From JAICKM01 sp038228295 (lineage in GTDB: Bacteria > Chloroflexota > Chloroflexia > QHBQ01 > JAICKM01), in the NCBI GenBank assembly GCA_038228295.1, contig JBBRPH010000002.1:108308-172307 (forward strand): DNA of 64,000 nt, written 5' to 3'. A model generated the notes under the pieces. That model had not been told where the DNA came from. It searched no databases and saw nothing but the letters and a program-made list of their open reading frames with translations. Shown here in pieces: positions 24,413 to 33,373 of this stretch; position 1 is the stretch's first letter; the number at the start of each line of letters is the position of its first letter. The position numbers and the translations under genes were made by a program.

Positions 24413-26542
24413 CTACACGCCGCTGGGCACCGGGCGACGTTCCAGCGCGACAAGCAGCACGGCAATATCGGAAGGCGTGATGCCGCCGATGCGCGCCGCC
24501 TGCCCGACGGTGGCCGGGCGAAACTCGGCGAACTTCTGCCGCGCTTCGTTTCGCAGCCCCATGACGGCAAGGTAGTCGAACGCCTCCGGCAGTCGGCGCT
24601 CTTCGACGCGCTGGAGACGGCGCACTTCAGCCTCTTGCTTCTCGATATAAGGCCCGTACTTGGCGGCCACCGTCACCTGCTCGGCCACGGTGGGGTCGTC
24701 GGTCAGCCCCAGCGCAGGCAGCACCGACCAGTCCGTTTCGGGGCGGCGCAGATACTCGTTGAGGGTTACGGCCCGTTCCGGCAGGGGATAGCCGGCGGCG
24801 ACCAGCGCCTGTGTGTCGGCGGAAACAGGATTGATCCGCACCCCGTCCAGCCGCCCCAGCAGGTCGGCGATGGCAGCGCGTTTGGCCTCTACGGCTTCAT
24901 AGCGATCCCGATCCACTAGTCCCAGCGCGTAGGCCAGCGGGGTCAAGCGCAGGTCGGCGTTGTCGGAGCGCAGCAGCAGGCGGTATTCGGCGCGCGAGGT
25001 GAACAGCCGGTACGGCTCGGTCAACCGGCTGGTGGTCAGGTCGTCCACCATCACACCGATATACGAATGGCTGCGCGGTAAGACTAGCAGCCCGCCCGCC
25101 GCTAGCGCCGCCGTCATACCCCCCGTCAGGTCGCTGTTCAGCGTGTCTTCCGGCCAACTCGTGAGCGGCGCGGGGGTGGGGTTCAGCGCGTGGAATGGTC
25201 CCGGCACACTGGTTGCGGCATGACCGGCGGTCAGCGCGGCGTTGATGCCGGCCAGAATGCCCTGTCCAGCGGCCTCCTCATAGCCCGATGTGCCGTTGAT
25301 CTGCCCGGCCAGAAATAATCCGGCCACGCGCTTGGTCTCCATCGCAGCGGTGATCTCGGTGCTCGGCACTGCGTCATACTCTACCGCGTAGCCGATTCGC
25401 ATGATCTCGGCCCGGCGTAACGCGGGGATGGCGCGCAACATCGCCCACTGCACGTCTTCGGGTAGGCTGGTGTTGGCGCCCTGCACATAGACCTCGTGCG
25501 TCTCCCAGCCCTCCGGTTCGAGGAACAGTTGGTGGCTCTCCTTATGGGCAAAGCGCACGATCTTGTCTTCCAGCGACGGGCAATAGCGCGGTCCCACGCC
25601 CTCGATGCTGCCGTTGAACATCGGCGCACGATGCAGGTTGGCGCGAATCGCATCGTGTGTGCCCTGCGTGGTATGGACCAGATAGCACGGCATCTGCGGT
25701 CGCCACCCGGTCGGCTCCGGGTTCGGATAGCTGGGCAGCGCCGGGCGCAGGATCGGCGCCACCGGCGTGTGGCTGAAGCCCAGCGGGGTCGGGCTGCCGA
25801 ACTGATACTCCACTTGTGTCCAGTCAATAGTGCGTGCGTCAATGCGCGGTGGCGTACCGGTCTTGAGCCGGATCAGCGGGAATTGCAGCTCGCCCAGGTT
25901 CTCGGCCAGGGCAATAGACGGCGCTTCGCCCGCCCGTCCGGCACTGGCTGTGATGTCGCCCATGATGATACGCCCACGCAGAAAGGTGCCGGTGGTCAGG
26001 ACGACGGCGCGGGCACGGTAGATCCGCCCGGTGGCGGTCACCACACCGGTCACGCGCAGGCGGCGGCGTGGGTTTGCCAGCGCCCCGTCGGCGGCGGCCA
26101 CGCTGGGATCGAGCGTGGCCCCCAGTTTGGCGGGATCGCCACCGCCGGCGGGTTCGAGCAACAACTGCGCGGCGGCTCCTTGTTTGAGGTCCAAGTTGGG
26201 CGTGGTTTCCAGCACCGTCTTCATCGCGTTTTGGTATAGCTTCTTGTCGCATTGGGCGCGCAACGCCTGCACCGCCGGCCCTTTGCTGGTATTGAGCATC
26301 CGAATCTGGATAAAGGTGCGGTCGGTGTTGCGGCCCATCTCGCCGCCCAGCGCGTCAATCTCGCGCACCACATGGCCTTTGGCCGGCCCGCCAATCGAGG
26401 GGTTGCACGGCATTAGCGCTACGCTGTCCAAATTCAACGTCAGCAGGAGCGTGCGCCGCCCCATACGGGCCGCCGCCAGCGCCGCCTCACAGCCGGCGTG
26501 GCCCCCGCCCACCACAATCACATCATAGCCTGACTCGTTCAT
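24413..26542 (-). CDS. mnmG: tRNA uridine 5-carboxymethylaminomethyl modification enzyme MnmG
   Basis: 709-aa FAD enzyme that, with the GTPase MnmE, installs carboxymethylaminomethyl at wobble U34 of tRNAs. The N-terminus shows the Rossmann FAD loop VIVVGGGHAGCEAALAAARMG. NPSIGGPAKGHVVREIDALGG and GRNTDRTFIQIRMLNTSKGPAV are the family signatures. The C-terminal MnmE-binding helical part includes YRLFTSRAEYRLLLRSDNADLRLT. Somewhat longer than the usual ~630 aa, with an insertion near residues 110-160. Single gene, not in the usual rnpA-mnmE neighbourhood. Confidence 0.95.
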   Translation of the reverse strand: MNESGYDVIVVGGGHAGCEAALAAARMGRRTLLLTLNLDSVALMPCNPSIGGPAKGHVVREIDALGGEMGRNTDRTFIQIRMLNTSKGPAVQALRAQCDKKLYQNAMKTVLETTPNLDLKQGAAAQLLLEPAGGGDPAKLGATLDPSVAAADGALANPRRRLRVTGVVTATGRIYRARAVVLTTGTFLRGRIIMGDITASAGRAGEAPSIALAENLGELQFPLIRLKTGTPPRIDARTIDWTQVEYQFGSPTPLGFSHTPVAPILRPALPSYPNPEPTGWRPQMPCYLVHTTQGTHDAIRANLHRAPMFNGSIEGVGPRYCPSLEDKIVRFAHKESHQLFLEPEGWETHEVYVQGANTSLPEDVQWAMLRAIPALRRAEIMRIGYAVEYDAVPSTEITAAMETKRVAGLFLAGQINGTSGYEEAAGQGILAGINAALTAGHAATSVPGPFHALNPTPAPLTSWPEDTLNSDLTGGMTAALAAGGLLVLPRSHSYIGVMVDDLTTSRLTEPYRLFTSRAEYRLLLRSDNADLRLTPLAYALGLVDRDRYEAVEAKRAAIADLLGRLDGVRINPVSADTQALVAAGYPLPERAVTLNEYLRRPETDWSVLPALGLTDDPTVAEQVTVAAKYGPYIEKQEAEVRRLQRVEERRLPEAFDYLAVMGLRNEARQKFAEFRPATVGQAARIGGITPSDIAVLLVALERRPVPSGV

Positions 26543-26562
26543 CCTGCCCGCCCTATCCAGTC

Positions 26563-26590
26563 GAAAGTAGAGAGTTAAAAGTAGAAAGTG
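26563..26590. repeat. Heptad repeat upstream of mnmG
   Basis: GAAAGTA GAGAGTT, then AAAAGTA GAAAGTG. Confidence 0.6.
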
Positions 26591-26798
26591 CTAACGGCTT
26601 GGTGCCGCCGGCCCGATGGTTAAGCTTACCAAGCTGCGCCTTTGCCGTCAAGCGCCGGGAGGTGTATTCTGGGGGTCGCGTTTGCTGCGACGCGACATTG
26701 CCCGGCAACCTGGTGTATACTGTGATCGAGCCGCGCCCTTAGCAGCCGGCTCGATCACCATATTTTATCTTGTCGTGCTGAACCGGAAGGAGTGGCTC

Positions 26799-27305
26799 AT
26801 GCCGACTTTGCGCTTGCCGCCCGATGTGGAGGCGGTATTTCGCCGGTTCTACACCTGCGAATTCACGACCCTCGCCCGTGACGGCCGCCCGGTGACTTGG
26901 CCGATCGCACCGTATTACTATGCGCCGGCGGGGCAGTTGGTTCTCGCCACTTCGATTGCTTTCCCTGTCAAGGCGCATAATGCACGCCGGCGGCCGCAAG
27001 TGGCCTTATTGTTTTCCGACCCCACCGGCTCCGGCCTGACTGACCCGCCGGCGGTGCTGGTGCAAGGCATGGCGACGGTCGCCGAGATGATCGAGCCGGC
27101 CCCGTGGGCGCTTGACCTGCTGCGCCAGACGCTGGCCCGCCAGCCCGCCGGCAAGCAATTTCTGGCAAGCCGGCCGGCCCGGCGGTTGTTCACTTTTTAT
27201 TTTCAGCGCCTCTCCATCACGGTGCAGCACCAGCGTATCCGTATTTGGCCGCACGGCGATTTCATGCACGCGCCGCAGGATGTGGAGGTTGCTTATGTGG
27301 AATAA
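26799..27305 (+). CDS. PPOX-fold (pyridoxamine oxidase-like) flavin/F420 protein
   Basis: 168-aa split-beta-barrel protein of the pyridoxamine 5'-phosphate oxidase superfamily, likely binding FMN or F420. Typical pattern: FTTLARDGRPVTWPIAPYYY, then ATSIAFPVKAHNARRRPQVALLFSDP. AAGGAG precedes the ATG at 26799, and a TATACT -10 box lies near 26712-26717. The open frame further upstream is not supported. Substrate unknown. Confidence 0.75.
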   Translation: MPTLRLPPDVEAVFRRFYTCEFTTLARDGRPVTWPIAPYYYAPAGQLVLATSIAFPVKAHNARRRPQVALLFSDPTGSGLTDPPAVLVQGMATVAEMIEPAPWALDLLRQTLARQPAGKQFLASRPARRLFTFYFQRLSITVQHQRIRIWPHGDFMHAPQDVEVAYVE

Positions 27306-27753
27306 CGCTCTGGTCGCCTGCGCCCGGCGCTAGAATAGCGCCGTCCTCACCATCGTGGATGTTGACGGCTACCCGGCTAGCGTGCGCTGCACCGTGACGC
27401 TGGACGATGCCGCCGAGCTGATCCGTCTCCATGCTGTGCCGCCGGTCGCCGCCGATTGGCGCGGCCCCGCTTGTCTGCTGTTCCACCGCCACGATGCTCA
27501 TCTGGAAGATCAGCACCAGCTAATGCTGCGCGGCGAACTGATCGCCGACGGTGCTACGCTGGTGCTGCGCGGTGGCACCTTCATCACTGCCACGGGCCGG
27601 GTGGATCACGACGTTTTGCCCCATGCGGGCACGCCCTGGCAGCTGCTGCAATTCCTGCGCTTGGGCCGGCGCAAAGCCCGCGCCTATGTGGCGCAACGTG
27701 GCGCGCCCTGGCCGCCGATCCGACGCGATGCTGGCCGCGTTGGCGGACCCTGA
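27295..27753 (+). pseudogene. Second PPOX-like gene, interrupted by an in-frame TAG
   Basis: A frame starting at ATG 27295 (overlapping the previous stop, as in coupled genes) runs MWNNALVACARR, hits TAG at 27331, then continues NSAVLTIVDVDGYPASVRC and on to 27753. The downstream part (from GTG 27355) resembles a PPOX flavin-binding domain, but its natural N-terminus lies before the stop. The TAG is at the tip of a perfect hairpin (GGCGCTA-GAA-TAGCGCC, 27326-27342). Either a decayed paralogue, a sequencing error, or a shorter gene starting at GTG 27355 without a ribosome-binding site. Confidence 0.5.
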
Positions 27754-27852
27754 GGGGGGAGCCACGACGGAGGCGCAACACACAGATCCGTCGCCCGAAC
27801 CCCCACCCGCAGAGAGATAGGGGTACGGGTTACGACAGCCACTGCCGGTGGA

Positions 27853-29709
27853 TCAAGTTGGGATGGATGCGGGGCTAACCGGGGCGGGTATTGCGCTCTC
27901 CGCGCCCAGGTCACCCGCCCATAGGCGGCGCATTTCATCGCTGGTTGCCAACAGGCTGTCGAGTAGGCCGGCGGCGACCACGCGGCCCTCGGCCAGCACC
28001 AGGATGCGGTCGGCGCGGCGCAACACGGCACGGCGGTGCGAGACCACCAGGCAGGTGGGCCGATTGCCGTCGGGACCGGCGACCGGCACCCGCTCCCATA
28101 ATTGGCGGTCGGTCTCTACATCAAGCGCGCTAGAGAGATCGTCGCAGACCAGCAGATCGGGGGTACGGATCAGCATCCGCGCCGCCGCGCTGCGCTGTAC
28201 CTGCCCGCCCGATAGCCGCACACCGCGGGGCCCCACCAGCGTGTCTAGCCCCTGATCCAGCGCCGCAACATCCGGCTCCATCACGGCACGCCGGAGCGCG
28301 TCGTGGAGTTCCGTGTCGCCGACGCATTGGCCGAGCAGGATGTTGTCGCGTAGCGATGCGCTGAACAGGCGCGGCACCTGCGGTGTGTAGGCGGCGCGTG
28401 GCGCACGGAACAGGGCCGCCGCGTCACCCACCGGCACGCCGTTCCAGCGGATCTCGCCCGCTGTGTGCGGCAGGAGGCCCAGTAGCGCCCGCAGCAGCGT
28501 CGTCTTGCCCGATCCGATCTGCCCTGTGATGACCACGAACTCACCGCGTGTGATGCTAAAGTCTACGTCTACGATGCCCCGCTCGCTGCCGGGGTATTGA
28601 TAGGTGAGACCACGCACTTCCAGCCGATCTAGCCGGTCGGCGCGCTGCCGGCTGGGGGCGACGGGGGGTGGGGGGTCGCGGTGCAGATAGAGCGGATGCG
28701 CTTCTACCAGCACCGCCGCCGGCTCATCGGGCACCAGTTCGGCTAGGCGCGTGATCGAGACCTCCTGCTGTTTGTAGTCGCCAATAAAGACCCCCAGGTA
28801 GCTGGGAAAGTCGGTGGTGAACGTCAGATAGTAGGCGAACAAGGCAAAGTCGCCCACGGTGAAGCGACCCTGGCTCATGGCTTGGCCGACCAACAGCAAT
28901 ACCACCCCGGTGCCGAAAGTGACGGCGGTACTCTGAACCGAATCCATGCCCGCCCGCAGCAGTCCTCGGCGCACCTCGGCCTGCCGGCGTTTATCGTTCA
29001 GCGCGGCGAAATGGCGCACGGTGTCGCTTTCCGCCCCGGCCACCTTGACCGCTTGCACTGCGCCGAACAGCTCGCCCAGGAAGCCGGTCACCGCATCGCC
29101 CGCCAAGCCGGCGGCGCGGCTATAGCGATGGAGACGGCTCCAAGCCAGCCGGCCCACGAAAAAGGCCGCGATCAATGGCACAAACACTACTAGCGTGATG
29201 CCGGCGTTGATGCCCAGCATGATCGTGACGGCCACCACAAAGGCCACAGCGTTGCCGGCCACATCAGGTAGCCAGGTCGGGAAGTCGCCCACCTCGTCCA
29301 CATCACTGCGGTAGCGGTTCACTGCTTCGCCCGACGACACCGGCGGGATCAGTGCGCCGGGCCGCCGTAGCGTCGCAGCCAGCAGGTTACGCCGCACCAG
29401 CGCGCCCACCGTGTAGCGGAAGGTTCCGCCGGCCCAGGTCTCAACATAGGTGGCGACGAGGCGGGCCAAGCCGAAGGCGACATAGAGCGCGATCAGGGTC
29501 CAGAGGTCAAAGCCCGCCGCTCCTTGCCCGGTGATGCGGTCGAACACCGCTTTTTCAACCAAGCCCGGCAGTACCTGTGCTCCCAGGTAGAAGGTTTGGC
29601 AAACGGCGTGGACGGCAAACGGACCGCGCCCGTAGCGGATGAGGTGCCCGTTGAAAGCCCAGGTGCTGATGGTTTGCGCCGGCGGCGCAGGATGCGGGGT
29701 TGTCGTCAT
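27853..29709 (-). CDS. ABC exporter subunit, degenerate Walker B (heterodimer half)
   Basis: 618-aa half-transporter: six membrane helices (about 30-320) and an ATPase domain (about 370-600). Walker A GQIGSGKTT, signature LSGGQVQR and H-loop VVSHRR are canonical. Walker B ends LLVCDDLSS, so the catalytic Glu after the Asp is Asp. This is the mark of the degenerate site in heterodimeric exporters such as BmrC/TM287. I chose the ATG at 29709, overlapping the partner stop (ATGA); the open frame continues upstream only as a shadow of the partner gene. Confidence 0.85.
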   Translation of the reverse strand: MTTTPHPAPPAQTISTWAFNGHLIRYGRGPFAVHAVCQTFYLGAQVLPGLVEKAVFDRITGQGAAGFDLWTLIALYVAFGLARLVATYVETWAGGTFRYTVGALVRRNLLAATLRRPGALIPPVSSGEAVNRYRSDVDEVGDFPTWLPDVAGNAVAFVVAVTIMLGINAGITLVVFVPLIAAFFVGRLAWSRLHRYSRAAGLAGDAVTGFLGELFGAVQAVKVAGAESDTVRHFAALNDKRRQAEVRRGLLRAGMDSVQSTAVTFGTGVVLLLVGQAMSQGRFTVGDFALFAYYLTFTTDFPSYLGVFIGDYKQQEVSITRLAELVPDEPAAVLVEAHPLYLHRDPPPPVAPSRQRADRLDRLEVRGLTYQYPGSERGIVDVDFSITRGEFVVITGQIGSGKTTLLRALLGLLPHTAGEIRWNGVPVGDAAALFRAPRAAYTPQVPRLFSASLRDNILLGQCVGDTELHDALRRAVMEPDVAALDQGLDTLVGPRGVRLSGGQVQRSAAARMLIRTPDLLVCDDLSSALDVETDRQLWERVPVAGPDGNRPTCLVVSHRRAVLRRADRILVLAEGRVVAAGLLDSLLATSDEMRRLWAGDLGAESAIPAPVSPASIPT

Positions 29710-31496
29710 GCGAGTGCGTCCTCCAAACCGGTTTGCAGTAAGCCATAGAAGCGTGAGATCGGATCGGCGGCTAATTGCGCGCGCGGCCCATATTCGACCA
29801 CGCGCCCGCCGTCCAGAATCAAGATGTCGTCGGCCCGCTCTACCGTCCGCAGGCGATGCGCGATGATGATGCCGGTGCGCCCAGCGAGCAGGCGGTCTAC
29901 AGCGTGTTCCAGCCGCGCTTCGGTGACGGGGTCGAGGCGCGAGGCGGCTTCGTCGAGGATGATCAGGTCGGGATCTTTGAGGAACACGCGGGTGAAGGCC
30001 AGCAGTTGCGCTTCGCCGGCGGAGAAGCCCGCGCCGCCGGCGGCCGGCGTGGTGCCCAAGCCCTGCGGCAGCCCCTGCACCCACTCGGTCAGATCCAGTT
30101 CAGCCAGCGCCGCCTGGATTGCGGTGTCACTGATCGCAGGATTGAAGAAGGCCAAGTTATCACGCAACGTCGCCTGGAACAATTGCACATCTTGCGTGAC
30201 CATGCCCACACGCGCCCGCAGATCGGCGAACGGCAACCGGCGGATGTCGGTGTCGCCCAGTCGGATCGCCCCACTGGTCGGGTCGTAGAGGCGAAATAGC
30301 AGCCGCGTGAGCGTGGTCTTGCCGCTGCCGGTGCGCCCTAGCACGCCCAGCACTCGTCCGGCAGGCAGGCGGAAGGTTACGTCGCCCAGCACTTGGCGGC
30401 CTTCCGGCTCGGTAGTCTCCTCGTCGTTGTAGGTGAACGATACGCCGGCGAAGGTAACGCTTAACGCGGCAATGTGATCGTGCGTGATCGCTAGGTCGCC
30501 CCCATTGACCGGCGCGACTACACTCGGTTGAAGCCGGAACAAGGCGCGCACACGGTCCAGCCCGGCGCGCGCCTGTTGTAGGTCGTCGGTCTGTTCGCGG
30601 ATATTGTCCAGCGGCGCGGCGACCATGCTGATGTAGTAGACGATCAGGAACGCGGTGCCGATAGTGACGCGGCCCTGGCTGTAGAGATACGCACCCAGCC
30701 CCAAGCCGAGGCCATACCCGGCCAGATAGAGGGCATTCGACAGCACAAAGCTTAGGCTCTGGGCCAGGTGCGCGCGCACACCGTGCCGCAACACGGCGCG
30801 CATTCGCGCGTGTAGCCCATGCAGCGTATCGTCTTCCGCGCCGCTGCCGCGGATGTCTTCCATGCCGCCCAAGCGCTCTTCCAAGAAGCCGAACTGTTCG
30901 GCACTGGCCTGGCGGAAGGCCGCGAAGCGGCGCACGCCCAGGTTTTGCACTGCCGCCAGCGCGATCAGCGTGGCGAGGATATAGCCCAGCACGCCCACTC
31001 CGGCGTGCCAGTCGGCGGCAAACAGCAAGACCAGGATGCCCAGGATCAGCGCGGCATTGCCCAATATGCGGACCACAAACTCGGCGAAAAAGTTTGCTAG
31101 CGCGGTCACATCGCCGTCAACACGCTCGATCAGTTCGCCGGGCGTGTGGGTCTTGTGGAAAGCCATGTCCAGGTCCAGGCAATGGCGGGCCAAGTCGGCG
31201 CGCAGGGCGTTGGTACTCTGCCACCCCACGTTGAGACTGACATAGGTGGTGCCGAGTGCTACGGCGCGCTGGGCCAGGCCGACGAGTAGGAAGAAGGCGG
31301 CGGCCGTCGGCAGGGCATTGGGCCGCCCGCCGGTCTGGGTAGTATCAATGAAGTAGCGAATAACCTGGGGGTTGATCAGTTGCAGCCCGATGCTGCTGAT
31401 CAGCAGCAGAGCCAATAAGCCGACGCGCCCGCGCTGGGGGCGCAGATAGGTGCCGAGCAGGCCGGCAAAGCCCGCAGTGGCCGGATGTGCAGACAT
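29706..31496 (-). CDS. ABC exporter subunit, degenerate signature (heterodimer half)
   Basis: 596-aa half-transporter with six helices followed by an ATPase domain. Walker A GRTGSGKTTLT and Walker B LIILDEAAS (catalytic Glu present) are intact, while the signature LSGGQ is FSAGE. With the partner's altered Walker B, one composite ATP site is canonical and one degenerate, as in multidrug-type heterodimers (BmrCD, TM287/288). AAGGAG lies 5 nt before the ATG at 31496. The gene is preceded by tandem terminators and a short leader ORF. The substrate is unknown; drug efflux is likely. Confidence 0.87.
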   Translation of the reverse strand: MSAHPATAGFAGLLGTYLRPQRGRVGLLALLLISSIGLQLINPQVIRYFIDTTQTGGRPNALPTAAAFFLLVGLAQRAVALGTTYVSLNVGWQSTNALRADLARHCLDLDMAFHKTHTPGELIERVDGDVTALANFFAEFVVRILGNAALILGILVLLFAADWHAGVGVLGYILATLIALAAVQNLGVRRFAAFRQASAEQFGFLEERLGGMEDIRGSGAEDDTLHGLHARMRAVLRHGVRAHLAQSLSFVLSNALYLAGYGLGLGLGAYLYSQGRVTIGTAFLIVYYISMVAAPLDNIREQTDDLQQARAGLDRVRALFRLQPSVVAPVNGGDLAITHDHIAALSVTFAGVSFTYNDEETTEPEGRQVLGDVTFRLPAGRVLGVLGRTGSGKTTLTRLLFRLYDPTSGAIRLGDTDIRRLPFADLRARVGMVTQDVQLFQATLRDNLAFFNPAISDTAIQAALAELDLTEWVQGLPQGLGTTPAAGGAGFSAGEAQLLAFTRVFLKDPDLIILDEAASRLDPVTEARLEHAVDRLLAGRTGIIIAHRLRTVERADDILILDGGRVVEYGPRAQLAADPISRFYGLLQTGLEDALA

Positions 31497-31522
31497 ACCC
31501 ACTCCTTATAGCCGTATAAAAA

Positions 31523-31543
31523 AGCCACGGATCGTCCGTGGCT
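31523..31543 (-). terminator. Terminator hairpin 2 in the ABC exporter leader
   Basis: On the minus strand AGCCACGGA pairs with TCCGTGGCT around a 3-nt loop, followed by a run of T. It sits only about 25 nt before the ABC start. Confidence 0.8.
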
Positions 31544-31548
31544 GAAAA

Positions 31549-31582
31549 AGCAGCCACAGGCAGCGCTGCGCCCGTGGCTGCT
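31549..31582 (-). terminator. Terminator hairpin 1 in the ABC exporter leader
   Basis: On the minus strand AGCAGCCAC pairs with GTGGCTGCT, followed by TTTTT. Its 5' arm (AGCCACGG) can also pair with the 3' arm of hairpin 2, allowing alternative folds. Confidence 0.75.
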
Positions 31583-31698
31583 TATGAAACGGCGTACCGA
31601 TATCCCTTCCTACTGAGGACAGGGCATCGTACCACAGGCCGGCCCCGATCTACTGGGGCCATTCCGCCTGGGCAAGGAGTTGCCGAATTGTGCAGAAC

Positions 31699-31785
31699 CT
31701 ACGCGGGGACGCAGCCGCTAACAGTACCTCCGTTGCGCGAGGCAACCAGAGCATACCGCACGGTTGTTAGAGTCGCGGTCTTCAT
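31699..31785 (-). CDS. 28-aa leader peptide upstream of the ABC exporter
   Basis: ATG at 31785 has a near-perfect ribosome-binding site (AAAGGAGGT, 9 nt upstream). The frame MKTATLTTVRYALVASRNGG... ends at TAG 31699. It is not a known domain. It lies between a likely promoter (TATACT, 31877-31872) and two terminators before the ABC genes. This is the layout of ribosome-mediated attenuators that sense translation-inhibiting antibiotics, for example the bmrB leader of bmrCD. Translation is inferred, not shown. Confidence 0.6.
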   Translation of the reverse strand: MKTATLTTVRYALVASRNGGTVSGCVPA

Positions 31786-31871
31786 GGCAGGTGGACCTCC
31801 TTTCTTGAAGGGAGCGGGCAGGTAGGGGGGCCTCAGCACGATCTCGCAGATCGCCTTAGCTACGCAGCCCC

Positions 31872-31877
31872 AGTATA
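31872..31877 (-). promoter_or_regulatory. -10 box for the ABC exporter leader transcript
   Basis: Minus-strand TATACT; a weak -35 (TAGGCA) lies 17 bp upstream. It would start transcription near 31865, about 80 nt before the leader ORF. Confidence 0.5.
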
Positions 31878-31948
31878 GCGCAGTTGGGTAGCTGTGCCTA
31901 TCGGTCCGGAGACGGATCTCCGGCACCTGTCTGGCCTGCGCCCCTTGC

Positions 31949-32308
31949 CTATCGCCCAACCCGATCTGGTGCATCTTCGGCCTCGCCGAATTCCACCATG
32001 TTGCCGTGGGGGTCAAGAATGAGCAAATCGCGTTCACCCCACGGCTTGGTAGTCGGTCCGCCTTTCGTGGCAAGCCCCGCCGTTTTCAGCGCGGCATAGG
32101 TCGCATCCAGATCGTCGGAGTCGAACTCCAAATGAAAAGCGCCGTGTTCGTGCCGCAGCAACCCCAACCGCCCGCGTCCGATGCGGAGCAACGCAAAATC
32201 GCCGGGCCGATGCACCATCAGGGTGGCTCCAGGAACTTGCGCGTAAAAGGCCAACGCTTGTTCAACATCCGGTACATGGAGGGTCACACCGCCGAAATTA
32301 ACCGCCAT
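31949..32308 (-). CDS. Glyoxalase/VOC-superfamily protein
   Basis: 119-aa vicinal-oxygen-chelate domain protein: HVPDVEQALAFYAQV at the start and the C-terminal DPHGNMVEFGEAE metal-ligand motif. Family functions include dioxygenases, glyoxalases and antibiotic-binding proteins. AAGGAG precedes the ATG, and a minus-strand TATAGT box lies at 32329-32334. Upstream of and codirectional with the ABC exporter, so a resistance theme is possible but unproven. Confidence 0.8.
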   Translation of the reverse strand: MAVNFGGVTLHVPDVEQALAFYAQVPGATLMVHRPGDFALLRIGRGRLGLLRHEHGAFHLEFDSDDLDATYAALKTAGLATKGGPTTKPWGERDLLILDPHGNMVEFGEAEDAPDRVGR

Positions 32309-32695
32309 CGTTTTGGTCTCCTTTCCGTACTATACCCACGTAGCACATACCGTGCGTGTCTACGGGCGCAGCGCATACTATGCGTCTACCACTAACACAG
32401 TATCGGCACAATGTGTGCCAATCTAACCATTTCTGCGTATCCCGTGCACTCCTACGCTCGCCGGCCTCGGAGCGCTTATAACGCCCACGCGGCCGTGCGC
32501 TGCGATACCCCACGTTTCACGTTTCACGCGCCAGGGAGTATAATGAATGGGTCAGAGTGTAATATTGGCCCGGCCCGCAGCGTCATACAGAGTGGTGGCC
32601 CTGATGGGCGACCCCCTCTTGTGACCGGTGACAATGACGTCGGCAGTCACAGGGGTTAGCCCGGCGCTCTTTTCTGTTATGATGCCGAGGGCCGA
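32309..32695. other. Intergenic region between the VOC and sigma-factor genes
   Basis: No convincing gene. It holds the VOC promoter, a palindrome CGCATACTATGCG (32372-32384), a heptad repeat CACGTTT CACGTTT CACGCG (32511-32531), a plus-strand TATAAT (32539-32544) with no gene directly after it, and TATGAT (32678-32683) for the sigma factor. Confidence 0.5.
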
Positions 32696-32701
32696 TTGAG
32701 G

Positions 32702-33373
32702 ATGATCAACATCCAGGTGCTACCAGGTCATAATCCTGCCCGCGCCGGCGCGTCGCCGCCGGCGGAACCGGCGCGTCTGCTGCCGTCCGCTGCCGTCGCG
32801 CCCGAAGCTGCTGCGCTGCCCCATGCGGGCGCGGATGAACTGGCGCTGGTCGCGGCCGCCCGTGCAGGTGATCGGGCGGCTTTTGCGGTGTTGTTCGACC
32901 GCTATCAGACGCCCATCGTCAATTACCTCTATCGCGTGGTCGGCGACTGGGATACCGCTAACGATTTGGCGCAAGATTCGTTCTTGAAAGCGTACCAGGC
33001 GTTGGGGCGTACCGAGTCCGATCTGCAAATCGCGCCCTGGCTCTACCGTATCGCCACCAACACCGCGCTTGATGCGTTGCGGCGGCGCAAGCGGATTACC
33101 TGGGTGCCGTTCTTGGAAGAGTATGAGCCGCCGGCGGCCGGTGGTGATCCCGGTACCACCGTACCGAACCAGGATGCCGTTCACCAAGCGTTGCAAGCAG
33201 TAGCGGATGATTATCGGGTCGCGTTGGTATTGCATTTGCACCAGGGACTATCGTACAAAGAGATCGGCGCGCTGCTGAACATTGCGCCGAACCTGGTGGC
33301 AGTGCGCGTTTTTCGCGGACGCGAGAAGTTTATCAAGGCGTACACTGCGCTAACAGGAGAGTCGGACGCATGA
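32702..33373 (+). CDS. ECF-type RNA polymerase sigma factor
   Basis: 223-aa sigma-70-family factor with regions 2 and 4 only. Region 2: AFAVLFDRYQTPIVNYLYRVVGDWDTANDLAQDSFLKAYQ; region 4: YRVALVLHLHQGLSYKEIGALLNIAPNLVAVRVFRGREK. An Ala/Pro-rich stretch of about 45 residues precedes region 2. A TATGAT box lies at 32678-32683. I prefer the ATG at 32702; TTG 32696 is possible. It overlaps the anti-sigma gene by 4 bp. Confidence 0.9.
   Translation: MINIQVLPGHNPARAGASPPAEPARLLPSAAVAPEAAALPHAGADELALVAAARAGDRAAFAVLFDRYQTPIVNYLYRVVGDWDTANDLAQDSFLKAYQALGRTESDLQIAPWLYRIATNTALDALRRRKRITWVPFLEEYEPPAAGGDPGTTVPNQDAVHQALQAVADDYRVALVLHLHQGLSYKEIGALLNIAPNLVAVRVFRGREKFIKAYTALTGESDA

Noticed and set aside
29709..30084. 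125-residue N-terminal extension of the ABC subunit
   Set aside because: It translates the partner's ATPase region in another frame. The ATG at 29709 overlaps the partner stop in the usual ATGA way.
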